27,354 nt of DNA from Isotricha intestinalis (lineage: Eukaryota; Ciliophora; Litostomatea; Vestibuliferida; Isotrichidae): NCBI GenBank assembly GCA_023807065.1, contig JAJJLU010000044.1:1-27354 (forward strand), in the 5' to 3' direction. The position numbers and the translations under genes are program-made. The notes under the pieces are model-generated. The model was given only the letters and a program-made list of their open reading frames with translations. It made no database searches and was not told where the DNA came from. Shown here one piece after another: positions 1 to 8,819 of the stretch; the first letter of the stretch is position 1, and every line of letters begins with the position of its first letter.

Positions 1-37
1 CCCCAATCCCCAATCCCCATCCCCAAATCCTAAATCC
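1..37. repeat. Left telomere, C-rich strand
   Basis: The window opens with two perfect CCCCAAT units, followed by degenerate units (CCCCAT, CCCCAAAT, CCTAAAT) that fade into AT-rich DNA. This is the reverse complement of the TTGGGGA array at the other end, so it is the opposite end of the same linear molecule. The array is shorter and less regular than the right one. That could reflect assembly trimming, or variant repeats at the base of the telomere. Confidence 0.9.
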
Positions 38-78
38 AAAATAAAAAAAAACATTTTTTAAATTAAATAAAAAATCCA

Positions 79-98
79 ATATATATATATATATATAT
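79..98. repeat. (AT)n microsatellite in the left subtelomere
   Basis: About ten AT dinucleotides in a row lie between the left telomere and the end of the MORN gene. It is a simple low-complexity tract with no recognisable function. The subtelomere here is only about 120 bases long and holds nothing else. Confidence 0.8.
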
Positions 99-158
99 TT
101 ACATTGAAAAAACTCTTAAAAAAAAATTAAAAAAACTAATAAAAAAACCTAATTTTCC

Positions 159-1391
159 TTATGCAGAATTTAAAGAACTGATAGATTCCTCTTTAATTTC
201 TTCATCTTCATCTTCATTATTTTTCTCCTTTAAAATTTCTTTTAAATTCCCAATAAACTTTCCATTAATAAAAGTAGCATTAATAGTAACATTTCCAATA
301 GTTAATTTACCTTTACCATTAGGTTTTCCATTCCCAAAAGGTCCTTCAAATATTTTTCCATCAGTCCATTTAAAAATACCAAAACCTTCTTTAATACCAT
401 TAACATAATCACCATTATATTCTCCTCCTTCTGGCCATTTATAAATTCCTTTTCCATCCATTTTCCCATTTAAAAAGTTTCCTTCATATGTATGTTTATT
501 TTGCCATTGATAAAATCCATATCCTGTTATTTCATCATCTAAAAATTCTCCTGTGTAATTATCTTCTATTATTTTATATGTTATTTTCCCTTTTCCATTT
601 TTTTTATTATTTTTATAATTTCCTTCATAATAAAATTCTTCTGTTTCTTCTTTTCCAAAACCATCTTTTTTAAAGTTTAAAAAATTACCTTCGTAAAAAA
701 AATACTCTGAAGATTTTTTAGTGTTTTGAAAGGATATTCCTTTACCTGTTAATATTGAATTAATAAAATTTCCTTCATAACATATTCCACTTTTATCTAT
801 ATGTCTTCCCCATCCATTTAAATTATTTTTTAGGAAAATTCCTTCAAATTTTTCATTTTTTTCAGAATATAATTCTCCATAACCATTTAAGTCATAATTA
901 TAATTTACTTGACCTATATATAAATACTTTTGATTATTAAAATTTTTTATTAAACATTTTGAGAATAAAGGATATTCATTTTCTATTTTAAAATCTGGTT
1001 TTTGAATGTTCTCTTCTGGAAAATATATTTTATAATTTTCAGTTGAAAAATTTTCTTTGAAATGAGAATTTAATTCTTTTATTCTTTTTGTTATATATTT
1101 ATTCTTTATCTCTTCTATATATTTAGTTTCTTCCTTTATTAATTCATCTTTTATTGTTTGAAAATCAGTTTTTCTAAAAATAAATCCTCTGAAAATACTT
1201 TGGATTATAATTTCATTTTTATTTTTTTGAAATATTTTATTGAAAATCCCATTAAAAAATTTTAATTTTGGTTTTTTATTATTTTCAGAATTAACATTTG
1301 TCTCTATTAAATTATTATTTTCATAATTTGAAGTTATTGTTTCTTCGCTTTGCATTTTAATACATGAACATTTATCATAATGTTTTCCCAT
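159..1391 (-). CDS. MORN-repeat protein with N-terminal IQ motif
   Basis: A 410-residue protein. Residues about 157-385 hold roughly nine MORN repeats, recognisable as YEGNF...G.G units spaced by about 20-23 residues. MORN repeats usually form an elongated scaffold at membranes or the cytoskeleton. Upstream, residues 63-73 match the calmodulin-binding IQ consensus (IQxxxRGxxxR), followed by a charged, probably helical stretch at about 78-115. The start is Met-Gly with nearby Cys residues (C8, C10), so N-terminal acylation is possible, but position 6 is Asp, which is not ideal. The C-terminus is acidic. The stop codon is TAA, only 158 bases from the chromosome end. The gene is intronless and diverges from the next gene across 143 bases. 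The MORN assignment is firm. The calmodulin link and cellular role are inference. Confidence 0.93.
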   Translation of the reverse strand: MGKHYDKCSCIKMQSEETITSNYENNNLIETNVNSENNKKPKLKFFNGIFNKIFQKNKNEIIIQSIFRGFIFRKTDFQTIKDELIKEETKYIEEIKNKYITKRIKELNSHFKENFSTENYKIYFPEENIQKPDFKIENEYPLFSKCLIKNFNNQKYLYIGQVNYNYDLNGYGELYSEKNEKFEGIFLKNNLNGWGRHIDKSGICYEGNFINSILTGKGISFQNTKKSSEYFFYEGNFLNFKKDGFGKEETEEFYYEGNYKNNKKNGKGKITYKIIEDNYTGEFLDDEITGYGFYQWQNKHTYEGNFLNGKMDGKGIYKWPEGGEYNGDYVNGIKEGFGIFKWTDGKIFEGPFGNGKPNGKGKLTIGNVTINATFINGKFIGNLKEILKEKNNEDEDEEIKEESISSLNSA

Positions 1392-1534
1392 TAAAATTAT
1401 TTTTTAAAAATTATTTTTTTGAAAACAACACAATATATAAATAAATAAAACTACATTTAACTATTATATGATACAATATTTATTTATTAAAAAAATAGTA
1501 AAATTTTTTTTATTTTTTTTTTTTAGAAGAAAAA
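1392..1534. promoter_or_regulatory. Short shared promoter region between divergent genes
   Basis: These 143 bases separate the start codons of the MORN gene (-) and the family-protein gene (+). They must hold both 5' leaders and presumably both promoters. The sequence is almost wholly A/T with homopolymer runs. I see no defined motif beyond A-rich leaders directly before each ATG. Confidence 0.4.
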
Positions 1535-2539
1535 ATGGTTGATTCAATTCCAAAAAATATAAAAATAGTAAAAATGCCAAAAAAATATGAAGCATCATAT
1601 GTTCTTGAAGATAGTTTTGATAGAATCTTACTTTTATTTGATTTTAAAATTTTCGAAGAAATTACAAATCAAACAAGTTTAAAAACAATATTTACAAATC
1701 AACCAATTCAAACTCCTTTTAATTATCAAATAAGAGAATTTTCAGCATATGAATCTTTAAAAATTACTTCTATTATAATTTCAAACGAAAAAATGCCTTG
1801 TGAAATAGAAATGAATTTGAATTTCAAAGCAAATACTTTAGATAACACTACTTTACTTACTTTAGAAATTAAATTAGTTAATACTAAATTTACAAATGAA
1901 CATAATTTAAATAAAATAGTTAAAGGATGTCAAAATTTATGTATTGAATATATAAGAGGAATTGAAAGGTATCTTGAACAAAGATTAGAATTTGCTTATC
2001 AAAATGAATCAATTATTATTAAAGTTAATAAAGAAAGAATTTTTGACTATTTTGTTCATTCTAAAATGATTGATTTTTATGAAGGAGTAAATATTATTGT
2101 TCCTAATGAAGAGAATTTAAAAGTTGGTTCTAAATTTTATTTTTTTTATAAATGTTTAGGAATTAAAATTGAAAATACTATTATTAAAATGGACAATGAT
2201 CCAAAGAAAAATAAATGGTGTATTAAGTTTTCATGTAATTCAGAATTATTTAAAACTCAAGATATTCATATTTATTTAATTGATTTAGAAGGGGGTTCAA
2301 CTTTTTTTTCTTTAATACATAAATTTAAAGAAAGTATTCAATTTGAACAAATTCAAGAAATTGAGAGAAAAAAAAAATTTTTATTATTTAGAATTAAAGA
2401 TTTTTTTGAAAATGAAAATAATAATTCTACTAATGAAACAAATAATATTTCAAATAATATGAGTGAACAAAATGATGATTTATTAGAAAGAAGATCTTTA
2501 AAAGATGATTTATTTCAAAATTTATCCAATATAAAATAA
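1535..2539 (+). CDS. Divergent member of a local three-gene family (function unknown)
   Basis: A 334-residue soluble protein that I do not recognise from a named family. It looks like two alpha/beta halves. Residues about 20-160 end in a DNTTLLTLEIKL strand and a long helix containing CQNLCIEYIRGIERYL. A second half starts near ESIIIKVNKERIFDYF. This strand/helix order, with a segment resembling 'IFDYFVHSKMIDF', suggests two SRPBCC/START-like lipid-binding folds, but that is structural inference only. The same landmarks (D-N-[ST]-T, a long C-containing helix, then a second domain opening with S-x-I-I) occur in the genes at 7849-8697 and 13683-14546, so I group the three together. The last 50 residues are Asn/Glu-rich and probably disordered. 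The ATG follows an A-rich leader and the stop is TAA. Confidence 0.85.
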   Translation: MVDSIPKNIKIVKMPKKYEASYVLEDSFDRILLLFDFKIFEEITNQTSLKTIFTNQPIQTPFNYQIREFSAYESLKITSIIISNEKMPCEIEMNLNFKANTLDNTTLLTLEIKLVNTKFTNEHNLNKIVKGCQNLCIEYIRGIERYLEQRLEFAYQNESIIIKVNKERIFDYFVHSKMIDFYEGVNIIVPNEENLKVGSKFYFFYKCLGIKIENTIIKMDNDPKKNKWCIKFSCNSELFKTQDIHIYLIDLEGGSTFFSLIHKFKESIQFEQIQEIERKKKFLLFRIKDFFENENNNSTNETNNISNNMSEQNDDLLERRSLKDDLFQNLSNIK

Positions 2540-2793
2540 AATTATTATAAATAATGATATATTGACATATTAGTTTTGACAAAAAAATGTATATAAAAAA
2601 CATTAAACTTTCATTTGTGTAATTACTCTTAAAAATATTTTTTATATCTATATAAACTCTTTTCCATTAATAGTAGAAAATATTATTTATAAATAAATAA
2701 CAGGCAATTAATTAAAAACCTTTAAAAAAAAATTAAATAAAAAAATAAAAAAATAAATTAAAAAAAACAAGATAAAAAATTCATTTTAAAAAA

Positions 2794-3831
2794 ATGACTC
2801 AAAAGATGTCAGATGAAGCAACTTCAACAAATCCATACAGTCGTTTAATGGCTCTTCAAAAAATGGGTATAGTAGACAATTATGAAATAATTCGTAATTA
2901 TAGTGCAATAATAGTAGGAGTTGGAGGAGTAGGTTCAGTAACAGCGGAAATGTTAGTTCGTTGTGGAATAGGAAAATTAATCTTATTTGATTATGATAAA
3001 ATAGAAAATGCAAATATGAATCGTCTTTTTTATACTCCTGAACAAATAGGAATGGATAAAGTTGAAGCTGCTAAGCAAACATTAGAAAAAATAAATAAAG
3101 ACGTTTTAATAGAAGCTTATTCTTATAATATAACAACAAATGAAAATTTTGATAAATTTATTGATAAAATTGAACATGGTGGAATTAATAATGATAGAAT
3201 TAGTATTATATTATCATGTGTTGATAATTATGGTGCAAGAATGGCAATAAATAAAGCATGTAATAAATTAAATCAAATATGGATGGAAAGTGGTGTTTCT
3301 GAAAATGCAATGTCAGGACATATTCAATTTATTATTCCTGGTGAAACAGCATGTTTTTCATGTGCACCTCCTTTAGTTGTTGCTGAAGAAGGAAATGAAA
3401 AGAAAATTAAAAGAGAAGGTGTTTGTACTGCAAGTTTACCTACTACTATGGGAATTGTTGCGGGTTTCTTAGCACAAAATTTTTTAAAATGGGCTTTAAA
3501 TTTTGGAGAAGTTTCTTATTTACTTAATTATAATGCTTTATTAAATTTTTTTTCCAATGAAATTCTAATGCCTAATCCTTCTTGTTCTGATGAAAATTGT
3601 GTTAAATGTCAAGAAGAATTTAAAAAAAGTGGAGTTAGTAGAAAACCTGTTAAAAAAAAAGAAGAAAAAAAAAATGAGGAAAAAAACAATGAAGTTAATG
3701 ATTGGGGGATTAAAATTGTGGAAGAAAGTAATGAAAGTACTGAAGTTAAGGAAGTTAAAGATATGAGTGAAAGTAATATGTCTTTGGAAGATTTGAAAAA
3801 ACAATTTGCTATGTTTAATAAGAAAGAATAA
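2794..3831 (+). CDS. UBA5: UBA5, UFM1-activating E1 enzyme
   Basis: A 345-residue homologue of UBA5, which adenylates the ubiquitin-like protein UFM1 and carries it as a thioester to UFC1. It has the nucleotide-binding GVGGVGS loop (residues 42-48), CVDNYGAR near 142-149, and the catalytic cysteine in [13 protein letters not shown] (C211). Zinc cysteines are C187/C190 and C264/C269, with an extra Cys at 272. After a Lys/Glu-rich linker the tail has DWGIKIV (W304), matching the UFM1/LIR-interacting motif of UBA5. The extreme C-terminus, SLEDLKKQ, resembles the UFC1-binding segment. All catalytic and interaction elements are therefore present. A second in-frame Met at residue 5 could also be the start. 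Family identity is very secure. UFM1 and UFC1 are not in this window. Confidence 0.96.
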   Translation: MTQKMSDEATSTNPYSRLMALQKMGIVDNYEIIRNYSAIIVGVGGVGSVTAEMLVRCGIGKLILFDYDKIENANMNRLFYTPEQIGMDKVEAAKQTLEKINKDVLIEAYSYNITTNENFDKFIDKIEHGGINNDRISIILSCVDNYGARMAINKACNKLNQIWMESGVSENAMSGHIQFIIPGETACFSCAPPLVVAEEGNEKKIKREGVCTASLPTTMGIVAGFLAQNFLKWALNFGEVSYLLNYNALLNFFSNEILMPNPSCSDENCVKCQEEFKKSGVSRKPVKKKEEKKNEEKNNEVNDWGIKIVEESNESTEVKEVKDMSESNMSLEDLKKQFAMFNKKE

Positions 3832-3909
3832 AAAATCATAAATAAAATTTAATAAAATTAAGAAAATAAATTATAGTAAAATACTTATAAAGATATATTA
3901 TTAAAAAGG

Positions 3910-4300
3910 TTTCAAAAATATTATTTACTTCCACTAGTTTGACAATCATATTTCCAAAAGATATTTGTTTAGATACTTTATAATATCTAATTTATTTGAT
4001 TTAACTTTCAACTTATATTATTCTATAATTATTATTCATATTTGTCCCTGTGATTTTTTAAACATGTTTATTTCCCCTTCCCAACAACTCTTTTCATTAA
4101 ATAATATAAATTGTCTGAGATTTTAGCAATAAAATCTTTTTTTAAAATTCTTATAATTTTTACTTGTTGGTAATAATTTACTTTGAATACTAAATAATTA
4201 TCACTTAAAATTACATTAATATCACTTAATTAGAAAATATTTTATTCTATTTGTTTCTTCTGAAACTTCAATATTTAATCAATGAGGAAGTAATTTTATA
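3910..4300 (-). pseudogene. Decayed coding-like region, product unknown
   Basis: The minus strand carries a 53-codon open run without a start codon at 4068-4229, ending in LYYLMKRVVGKGK and TAA. Its composition is normal for a protein, with few homopolymers. Coding-like fragments lie on both sides in other frames: SEETNRIKYF upstream, and GNMIVKLVEVNNIFETF downstream. Stops and frameshifts separate them. This looks like an old gene ruined by indels. I cannot name the family. A real but heavily spliced gene is an alternative, but I found no GT...AG pairs that join the fragments. The rest of the 3832-4428 spacer is plain AT-rich DNA. Confidence 0.35.
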
Positions 4301-4428
4301 TATAGTATTGAATGTATATATATTCTTTTCCCTTGACTATTTATATAATTAATATCCTTTCCTTTAAATAATTATTTTTTCAAATTAAATATTTAAATTA
4401 ATTTTTTTTATTTTTTCTAAATTTTTTG

Positions 4429-5037
4429 ATGAATAAGAATATTTGTAGTTTCAAATTAAATTATGAAAGCAATCGTCCTTCTGTAAGAACTCATATTTCA
4501 GTCTGTGATAATTTAATTGACCAAAAAAATACTATAGAAAGAGAGAAAGAAAAAGAAAGCGGAAAAAATGATTTGCAAAAAATTATTGCAATGTCTATTA
4601 AACATCATAAAATATTAAATGCTACCAAAGATTATAACAATAAATATTTATTTCATCATTCTAGATTAAAAAATTTACCTTCTAAAGTTAAATTAACCCA
4701 ATATCAAATATATGAAAACAACAGAAATAAAATGTTATCAAGAAATGAAATTTTACGAAATGGTTTTAGGACTTTTAATTTTTCAAGTGAGAGAAATGAG
4801 AAAAAAACAATTAAATTAATTTCTATGTCTTCAGAGTTAGAAGAAAATGAAAAAGTTAATTATGGAAATCTTGAAAAAATTAAATCATTTTCATTTAAAG
4901 GAATTGATTTACCAAAAATTAAAAATTTTAAAAAAATTTCACATACATATAATAAATTCAATAATAGTATTTACAAATTAAAACAAATTACAAAAAATTT
5001 AAAATTAGAATATACAAGACTTCATTTTAGAAAATAA
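4429..5037 (+). CDS. Basic orphan protein
   Basis: A 202-residue protein of unknown family. It is rich in Lys, Asn and Ser, with a charged helix-like segment (IEREKEKESGKNDLQKIIAM) at about residues 36-56 and a very basic C-terminal half ending in LKLEYTRLHFRK. There is no signal peptide or membrane segment. I place the start at the ATG at 4429. It lies on the + strand and converges with the coiled-coil gene at 5154-5642, with 116 bases between the two stops. Its even amino-acid composition and its position between real genes support it as a protein. No function can be assigned. Confidence 0.7.
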   Translation: MNKNICSFKLNYESNRPSVRTHISVCDNLIDQKNTIEREKEKESGKNDLQKIIAMSIKHHKILNATKDYNNKYLFHHSRLKNLPSKVKLTQYQIYENNRNKMLSRNEILRNGFRTFNFSSERNEKKTIKLISMSSELEENEKVNYGNLEKIKSFSFKGIDLPKIKNFKKISHTYNKFNNSIYKLKQITKNLKLEYTRLHFRK

Positions 5038-5153
5038 ATATAAATATTATTGTAATTAAAATTTAAATTATGTTGTTTTATTATTTAAAAAAATATTTTC
5101 ATATTAAAATAATTAAAAACAAATGAAGTATTTAATAAAAATAATTCAACTAT

Positions 5154-5642
5154 TTATTTATTTGTAAGATTTTTTTTCATTCTTTTAGCAGCAATATTAA
5201 TACCTAAATATTTTTCAATATTATCTAATCTATTCATACATAAATTAATTTGAACAAGTAAATCCATTTTTTCTTTTGTAAGTTGAGTTAAATATTTTTG
5301 AAGAAGTAAATTTTGGGAATTTAAATCATCATTTTGCTTTTCAAAATCTCCAAATAAATTTTTAATTCTATAATAAAGATCATTTTCAGAATTATCAAAA
5401 TAATCATCTATATCTTTATGAAGACTTCCAAAATCTTCTTTTTGATTATCAGTTTTTTTTTTAACTTCATAAAATTTTTTATTTAACAATTCAATCCTTT
5501 TATCAGCAATACTTTCAATTAATCTAAAAGTATAAATAGGATTATCAATTTCATCTCCTAAAATATGAGTAACTTTCATATCATCAGAAACATTAAAAAT
5601 ATCTCTATCTGCATCATAAAAATAATCATGAAAAGTAGCCAT
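5154..5642 (-). CDS. Small coiled-coil protein
   Basis: A 162-residue protein starting MATFHDYFYDADRDIF. An upstream in-frame Met would add 15 residues (FFFIIFSFLIFYIK), but these are encoded by the AT-rich leader, so I prefer the internal ATG at 5642. From about residue 45 onward it is strongly helical and charged, with spaced Leu/Ile residues (LLLQKYLTQLTKEKMDLLVQI) typical of a coiled coil. The C-terminus is basic (AAKRMKKNLTNK). It could be a small subunit of a cytoskeletal or ciliary complex, but that is a guess. It shares a 103-base divergent promoter with Arp2, which might mean co-expression. Confidence 0.8.
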   Translation of the reverse strand: MATFHDYFYDADRDIFNVSDDMKVTHILGDEIDNPIYTFRLIESIADKRIELLNKKFYEVKKKTDNQKEDFGSLHKDIDDYFDNSENDLYYRIKNLFGDFEKQNDDLNSQNLLLQKYLTQLTKEKMDLLVQINLCMNRLDNIEKYLGINIAAKRMKKNLTNK

Positions 5643-5745
5643 TTTAATATAAAAAATTAAAAAACTGAAAATTATAAAAAAAAACAAATAAGAGATATTA
5701 TTAAAAAATTAAAAAAAAAAATATTTAAACCAAAAAAAAAGTTAA
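5643..5745. promoter_or_regulatory. Compact divergent promoter between coiled-coil gene and Arp2
   Basis: Only 103 bases separate the two start codons. This is the shortest divergent spacer in the window, so both transcripts must begin inside it. It consists of A/T runs, with an A-rich leader (AAAAAAAAAGTTAA) just before the Arp2 ATG. No discrete motif is visible. Confidence 0.4.
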
Positions 5746-6999
5746 ATGTCAGAATCAAATCTTCCTCCAATAATAATAATAGATAATGGAAGTGGTTATT
5801 TAAAAGCAGGATTTTCAAATGAAAAAATACCATCGGTTACAATTCCTGCTTTAATTGGTCGTCAACTTCTTCGTTATGGAGAAAAAATAGATACATCTCT
5901 TTTACCAGAAAATGTAAAATATAAAGAAATAATGATAGGTGATGAAGTCACTCCATTTCGTTCTTTATTAGAACTTACTCATCCAATAGAAGAAGGAATA
6001 ATTAAAAATGAAGATGATTTAGAAAAATTATGGTCTTATGTTATAAATACAAAATTAAAAATAACAGATCCTTCAAATTATAAAGTAATAATAACTGAAG
6101 CACCTTTAAATCCATTTGATAATAAAATTAAAATTTGTGAAACTTTATTTGAAAAAATAGGAGTTGGAGCAGTTAATATTGAACCACAAGCTAAACTTTC
6201 TCTTTTCTGTCATGGTATTGATACTGGAACTGTATTAGATTCTGGTGATGGAGTTACTCATTGTATTCCAATTGCAAAAGGAGTTATTTTAAAACATAGT
6301 ATTGAAAGATTAAATATTGCTGGAAGACATATTACTGAATATTTAATTAGATTACTTCAAAAAAAAGGTTATGCTTTTAATTCAACTGCTGATTTTGAAT
6401 TTATTAGAGAAATAAAAGAAAAATTATGTTTTGTTTCAAATGATATTAACTCTGATAGAGAAATTGATAGAAATACTACTTTTTTTAATTCCTTTTATTT
6501 ATTACCTGATGGCTCAAGGATTAGAATTTCAAATGAAAAATTTGAAGCTCCTGAAATTTTATTTGATCCTTATTTATGTGGAAAAGATGTAGATGGAATA
6601 CAATATGTTGTTCATAAAAGTATAATTAATTCACCAATGGATACAAGAGCAGGTTTATTTGGTAATATTATTTTATCAGGAGCTACTACTTTATTTCCTG
6701 GTTTTGTTACTAGATTAGAAAATGAAATTAAAACAATTTACAAAGAAAAAAATTTAAAAGAAGCTAAAGAAAAAAATATTAAAATTTCTATTAATGTATT
6801 AGATCATCCAAATAGAAAATATTCTGTTTTTATTGGTGCTGGAATTGTTGGTAATTATTATAATACTCCTGAAAGTGATGATTATTGGATTACTAGAGAT
6901 GAATGGTTAGAATGTGAAGAAGGTACTGAGAGAAATAGGGAAAATTTAATTAAGGAAAAATGCCAAAATTATTTTAAGGATAGTTATAAGAAAGAGTAA
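5746..6999 (+). CDS. ARP2: Actin-related protein 2 (Arp2)
   Basis: A 417-residue actin-fold ATPase, best matched to Arp2 of the Arp2/3 complex, which nucleates branched actin filaments. It has the phosphate-1 loop DNGSGYLKAGF (13-23), phosphate-2 loop DSGDGVTH (from D165), and the Arp2-typical segment KKGYAFNSTADFEFIREIKEKLCFV. It also has the adenosine-loop region LSGATTLFPG and a C-terminal ITRDEWLE like the Arp2 TRQEYQE. It is somewhat longer than typical Arp2 (about 390-395 residues), because of small insertions such as YGEKIDTSLLPENVKY and an extended Lys/Glu tail. IGAGIV replaces the usual LGGA. Intronless, TAA stop. Other Arp2/3 subunits are not in the window. Arp2 is clearly favoured over actin or other Arps. 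Confidence 0.92.
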   Translation: MSESNLPPIIIIDNGSGYLKAGFSNEKIPSVTIPALIGRQLLRYGEKIDTSLLPENVKYKEIMIGDEVTPFRSLLELTHPIEEGIIKNEDDLEKLWSYVINTKLKITDPSNYKVIITEAPLNPFDNKIKICETLFEKIGVGAVNIEPQAKLSLFCHGIDTGTVLDSGDGVTHCIPIAKGVILKHSIERLNIAGRHITEYLIRLLQKKGYAFNSTADFEFIREIKEKLCFVSNDINSDREIDRNTTFFNSFYLLPDGSRIRISNEKFEAPEILFDPYLCGKDVDGIQYVVHKSIINSPMDTRAGLFGNIILSGATTLFPGFVTRLENEIKTIYKEKNLKEAKEKNIKISINVLDHPNRKYSVFIGAGIVGNYYNTPESDDYWITRDEWLECEEGTERNRENLIKEKCQNYFKDSYKKE

Positions 7000-7019
7000 C
7001 ATAGAATATTTATGTTTTT

Positions 7020-7560
7020 ATTGAAATTAAAGTCTTTATCACCCTAAAAATATAGTATAATTGATTTCTAATTTTTTGTAATTTTAAATATGCTTTAATC
7101 GTTATTTAAATGAATCTTTCACAATGACATTTAATTTCTTATTATTAGATTCTTTATTATTTCCTTTCCTATAAATCTAAATAAATCCTCTCACAAATTT
7201 TATGTAAATTTTTACTTTTCAGTAAGTTTTCATTTTATTCATACTGTTTGAATCTTTGCAAAGGGAATCTACTTTATATTTCATATTTTCAATTTTCACT
7301 TTACACTTATTTAACAATTATTTCTTCTTTTTATTGTTCTTCATAAAGTAATTTCAAATCCAAATAATCATTAATAATAATTTCAAAATTTTTAGACCTT
7401 AATTTCTTATTGTTATTGATACAATATTAGAATATCCTTTTACTAATAATAATCTTTTCATTTTTCTAATATTGTTAATTTTTATATTTATTAAGAATTC
7501 AGATTTTTATATAATGTATTTTTAATGAATTTGAATAAAAATTTTATTCTTTTTTTATTA
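7020..7560 (-). pseudogene. Degraded coding-like sequence downstream of Arp2
   Basis: The 850-base gap between the convergent Arp2 and 7849 genes has no intact gene. On the minus strand, overlapping frames show short runs of balanced protein-like composition, for example KIENMKYKVDSLCKDSN near 7260-7310 and NNKKLNVIVKDSFK near 7110-7150. TAA stops and frame changes interrupt them. This may be the remains of a gene, but random AT-rich DNA also gives K/N/I-rich runs, so confidence is low. From about 7600 to 7848 I see only A/T tracts. Confidence 0.25.
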
Positions 7561-7848
7561 GAAACTTAATTTAGTTGTTGAGTTATAAATAAATTTTATT
7601 TAAATGATATTTTGAACTATGATATTAAATATTTAATTTAATTATATATTAATAACAAATTCTTTTAAATTTTAACTATTCTAAACAAAACAGGTTAATA
7701 TATGTTAAATTCCTGTTTTTATATATATATTTATTATTCACTACTCTGAAATTACAATATGAAAAATGAGATATATATTTTTTTCTTATAACATCTAATT
7801 TAAAATTATAATTTATAATATATATAATCTTTAATAAAATTATATATC

Positions 7849-8697
7849 TTATAAAGGGATATAATGTTCAAAATATTCTCTAAGAATATTTAAAAAGCTT
7901 TTATTCAATAAAGAAATTTTGAAAATTATATTTCCTGTTGAAACTTGTTCAAACTTTTCCATAATTTGAACATAGCAAGAAATTTCTGATAAAGAAACAA
8001 TAGAAATTTTAATTTTAAAATCTCTTTTTTCTAAAAGAATTTCAATTTCTTCATTAAAGATTTCAATCTTTGAAATTGGAATAGAACAAATAACTTCATT
8101 ATTATAAAAATCATCAATTATTAAATTCTTTTTTATCCCTTTATTACAATAAATTTGAGAAAATATTGTTAAAATATTTTTCAAATTATTTTTAATAGTA
8201 TAAATTGGACGATTAATTAAATTACTATCTAAGATTATTTGACTCATTGAATTATATTGATTATATCTTTTAATACTTTCACAAAAATTACCAAAATATT
8301 TACTTAAATACATTTTATCATTTTGACTAATATAATTTTCTACTTCAATAATAACAATTGTTGAGTTGTCATTTATATTATTATGAAAATCAAATTTGGC
8401 TATTATTGTTGAAGAAGAAGAAATGTTTTGTTCATTAATTGAATATATTTCATTTGAATAAGTTAAAATATCCTCTGAAATATTAGATGATATTGTTCTA
8501 ACTTTTATTTTTAAAGTATTATTTACAATTATTTCTGCATTAGCACCAACTTCATCAAAATTTTTTGAGTTTATAAATTTTATATTTAAATTATTTTTAA
8601 AAATTGTTTTTAGCATTTTTTGTTTTGAAAATTGATTAAAAATTTTACTACGATCTTCTGGAAATTTATACAAAAAAGAAATTAGATTATTTTTCAT
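7849..8697 (-). CDS. Local family protein, paralogue of 13683-14546
   Basis: A 282-residue soluble protein of unknown function. It aligns end to end with the product of 13683-14546. Shared blocks, in order, are S[KN]QKMLK, NFDE[VI]GA[ND]AEI, YSINE, DNSTI[VL]IIE, SQIIL[DE]SN[LV]INRPI, ISCY[VI]Q[IL]MEK and a near-identical end EYFEH[YF]IPL. The alternating strands and one long central helix suggest a two-domain alpha/beta protein, possibly SRPBCC/START-like, but I see no catalytic signature. The ATG at 8697 follows an A/T leader and the stop is TAA. It lies upstream of nothing co-oriented within 120 bases except the CDK-like kinase, whose 5' end faces away. Conservation of the exact C-terminus implies functional constraint. 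Confidence 0.88.
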   Translation of the reverse strand: MKNNLISFLYKFPEDRSKIFNQFSKQKMLKTIFKNNLNIKFINSKNFDEVGANAEIIVNNTLKIKVRTISSNISEDILTYSNEIYSINEQNISSSSTIIAKFDFHNNINDNSTIVIIEVENYISQNDKMYLSKYFGNFCESIKRYNQYNSMSQIILDSNLINRPIYTIKNNLKNILTIFSQIYCNKGIKKNLIIDDFYNNEVICSIPISKIEIFNEEIEILLEKRDFKIKISIVSLSEISCYVQIMEKFEQVSTGNIIFKISLLNKSFLNILREYFEHYIPL

Positions 8698-8819
8698 TTT
8701 ATATTTTACTTTTATAATAATGGAAATTAAATCAGAAAATAATTATTTATAATATTTTAATTAATTATTTATTCGTCATTTATTGCTTTTTTATTAAAAA
8801 TTATTATTTTTGAAAAATC

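Noticed and set aside
488..673. A Phe/Leu/Tyr-rich plus-strand frame inside the MORN gene.
   Set aside because: It is the antisense reading of Lys/Asn/Glu codons in the MORN repeats and has no independent support.
3565..3839. Phe/Ser-rich minus-strand frames opposite the 3' part of UBA5.
   Set aside because: They are antisense shadows of the Lys/Glu-rich UBA5 tail, which is a clear conserved gene.
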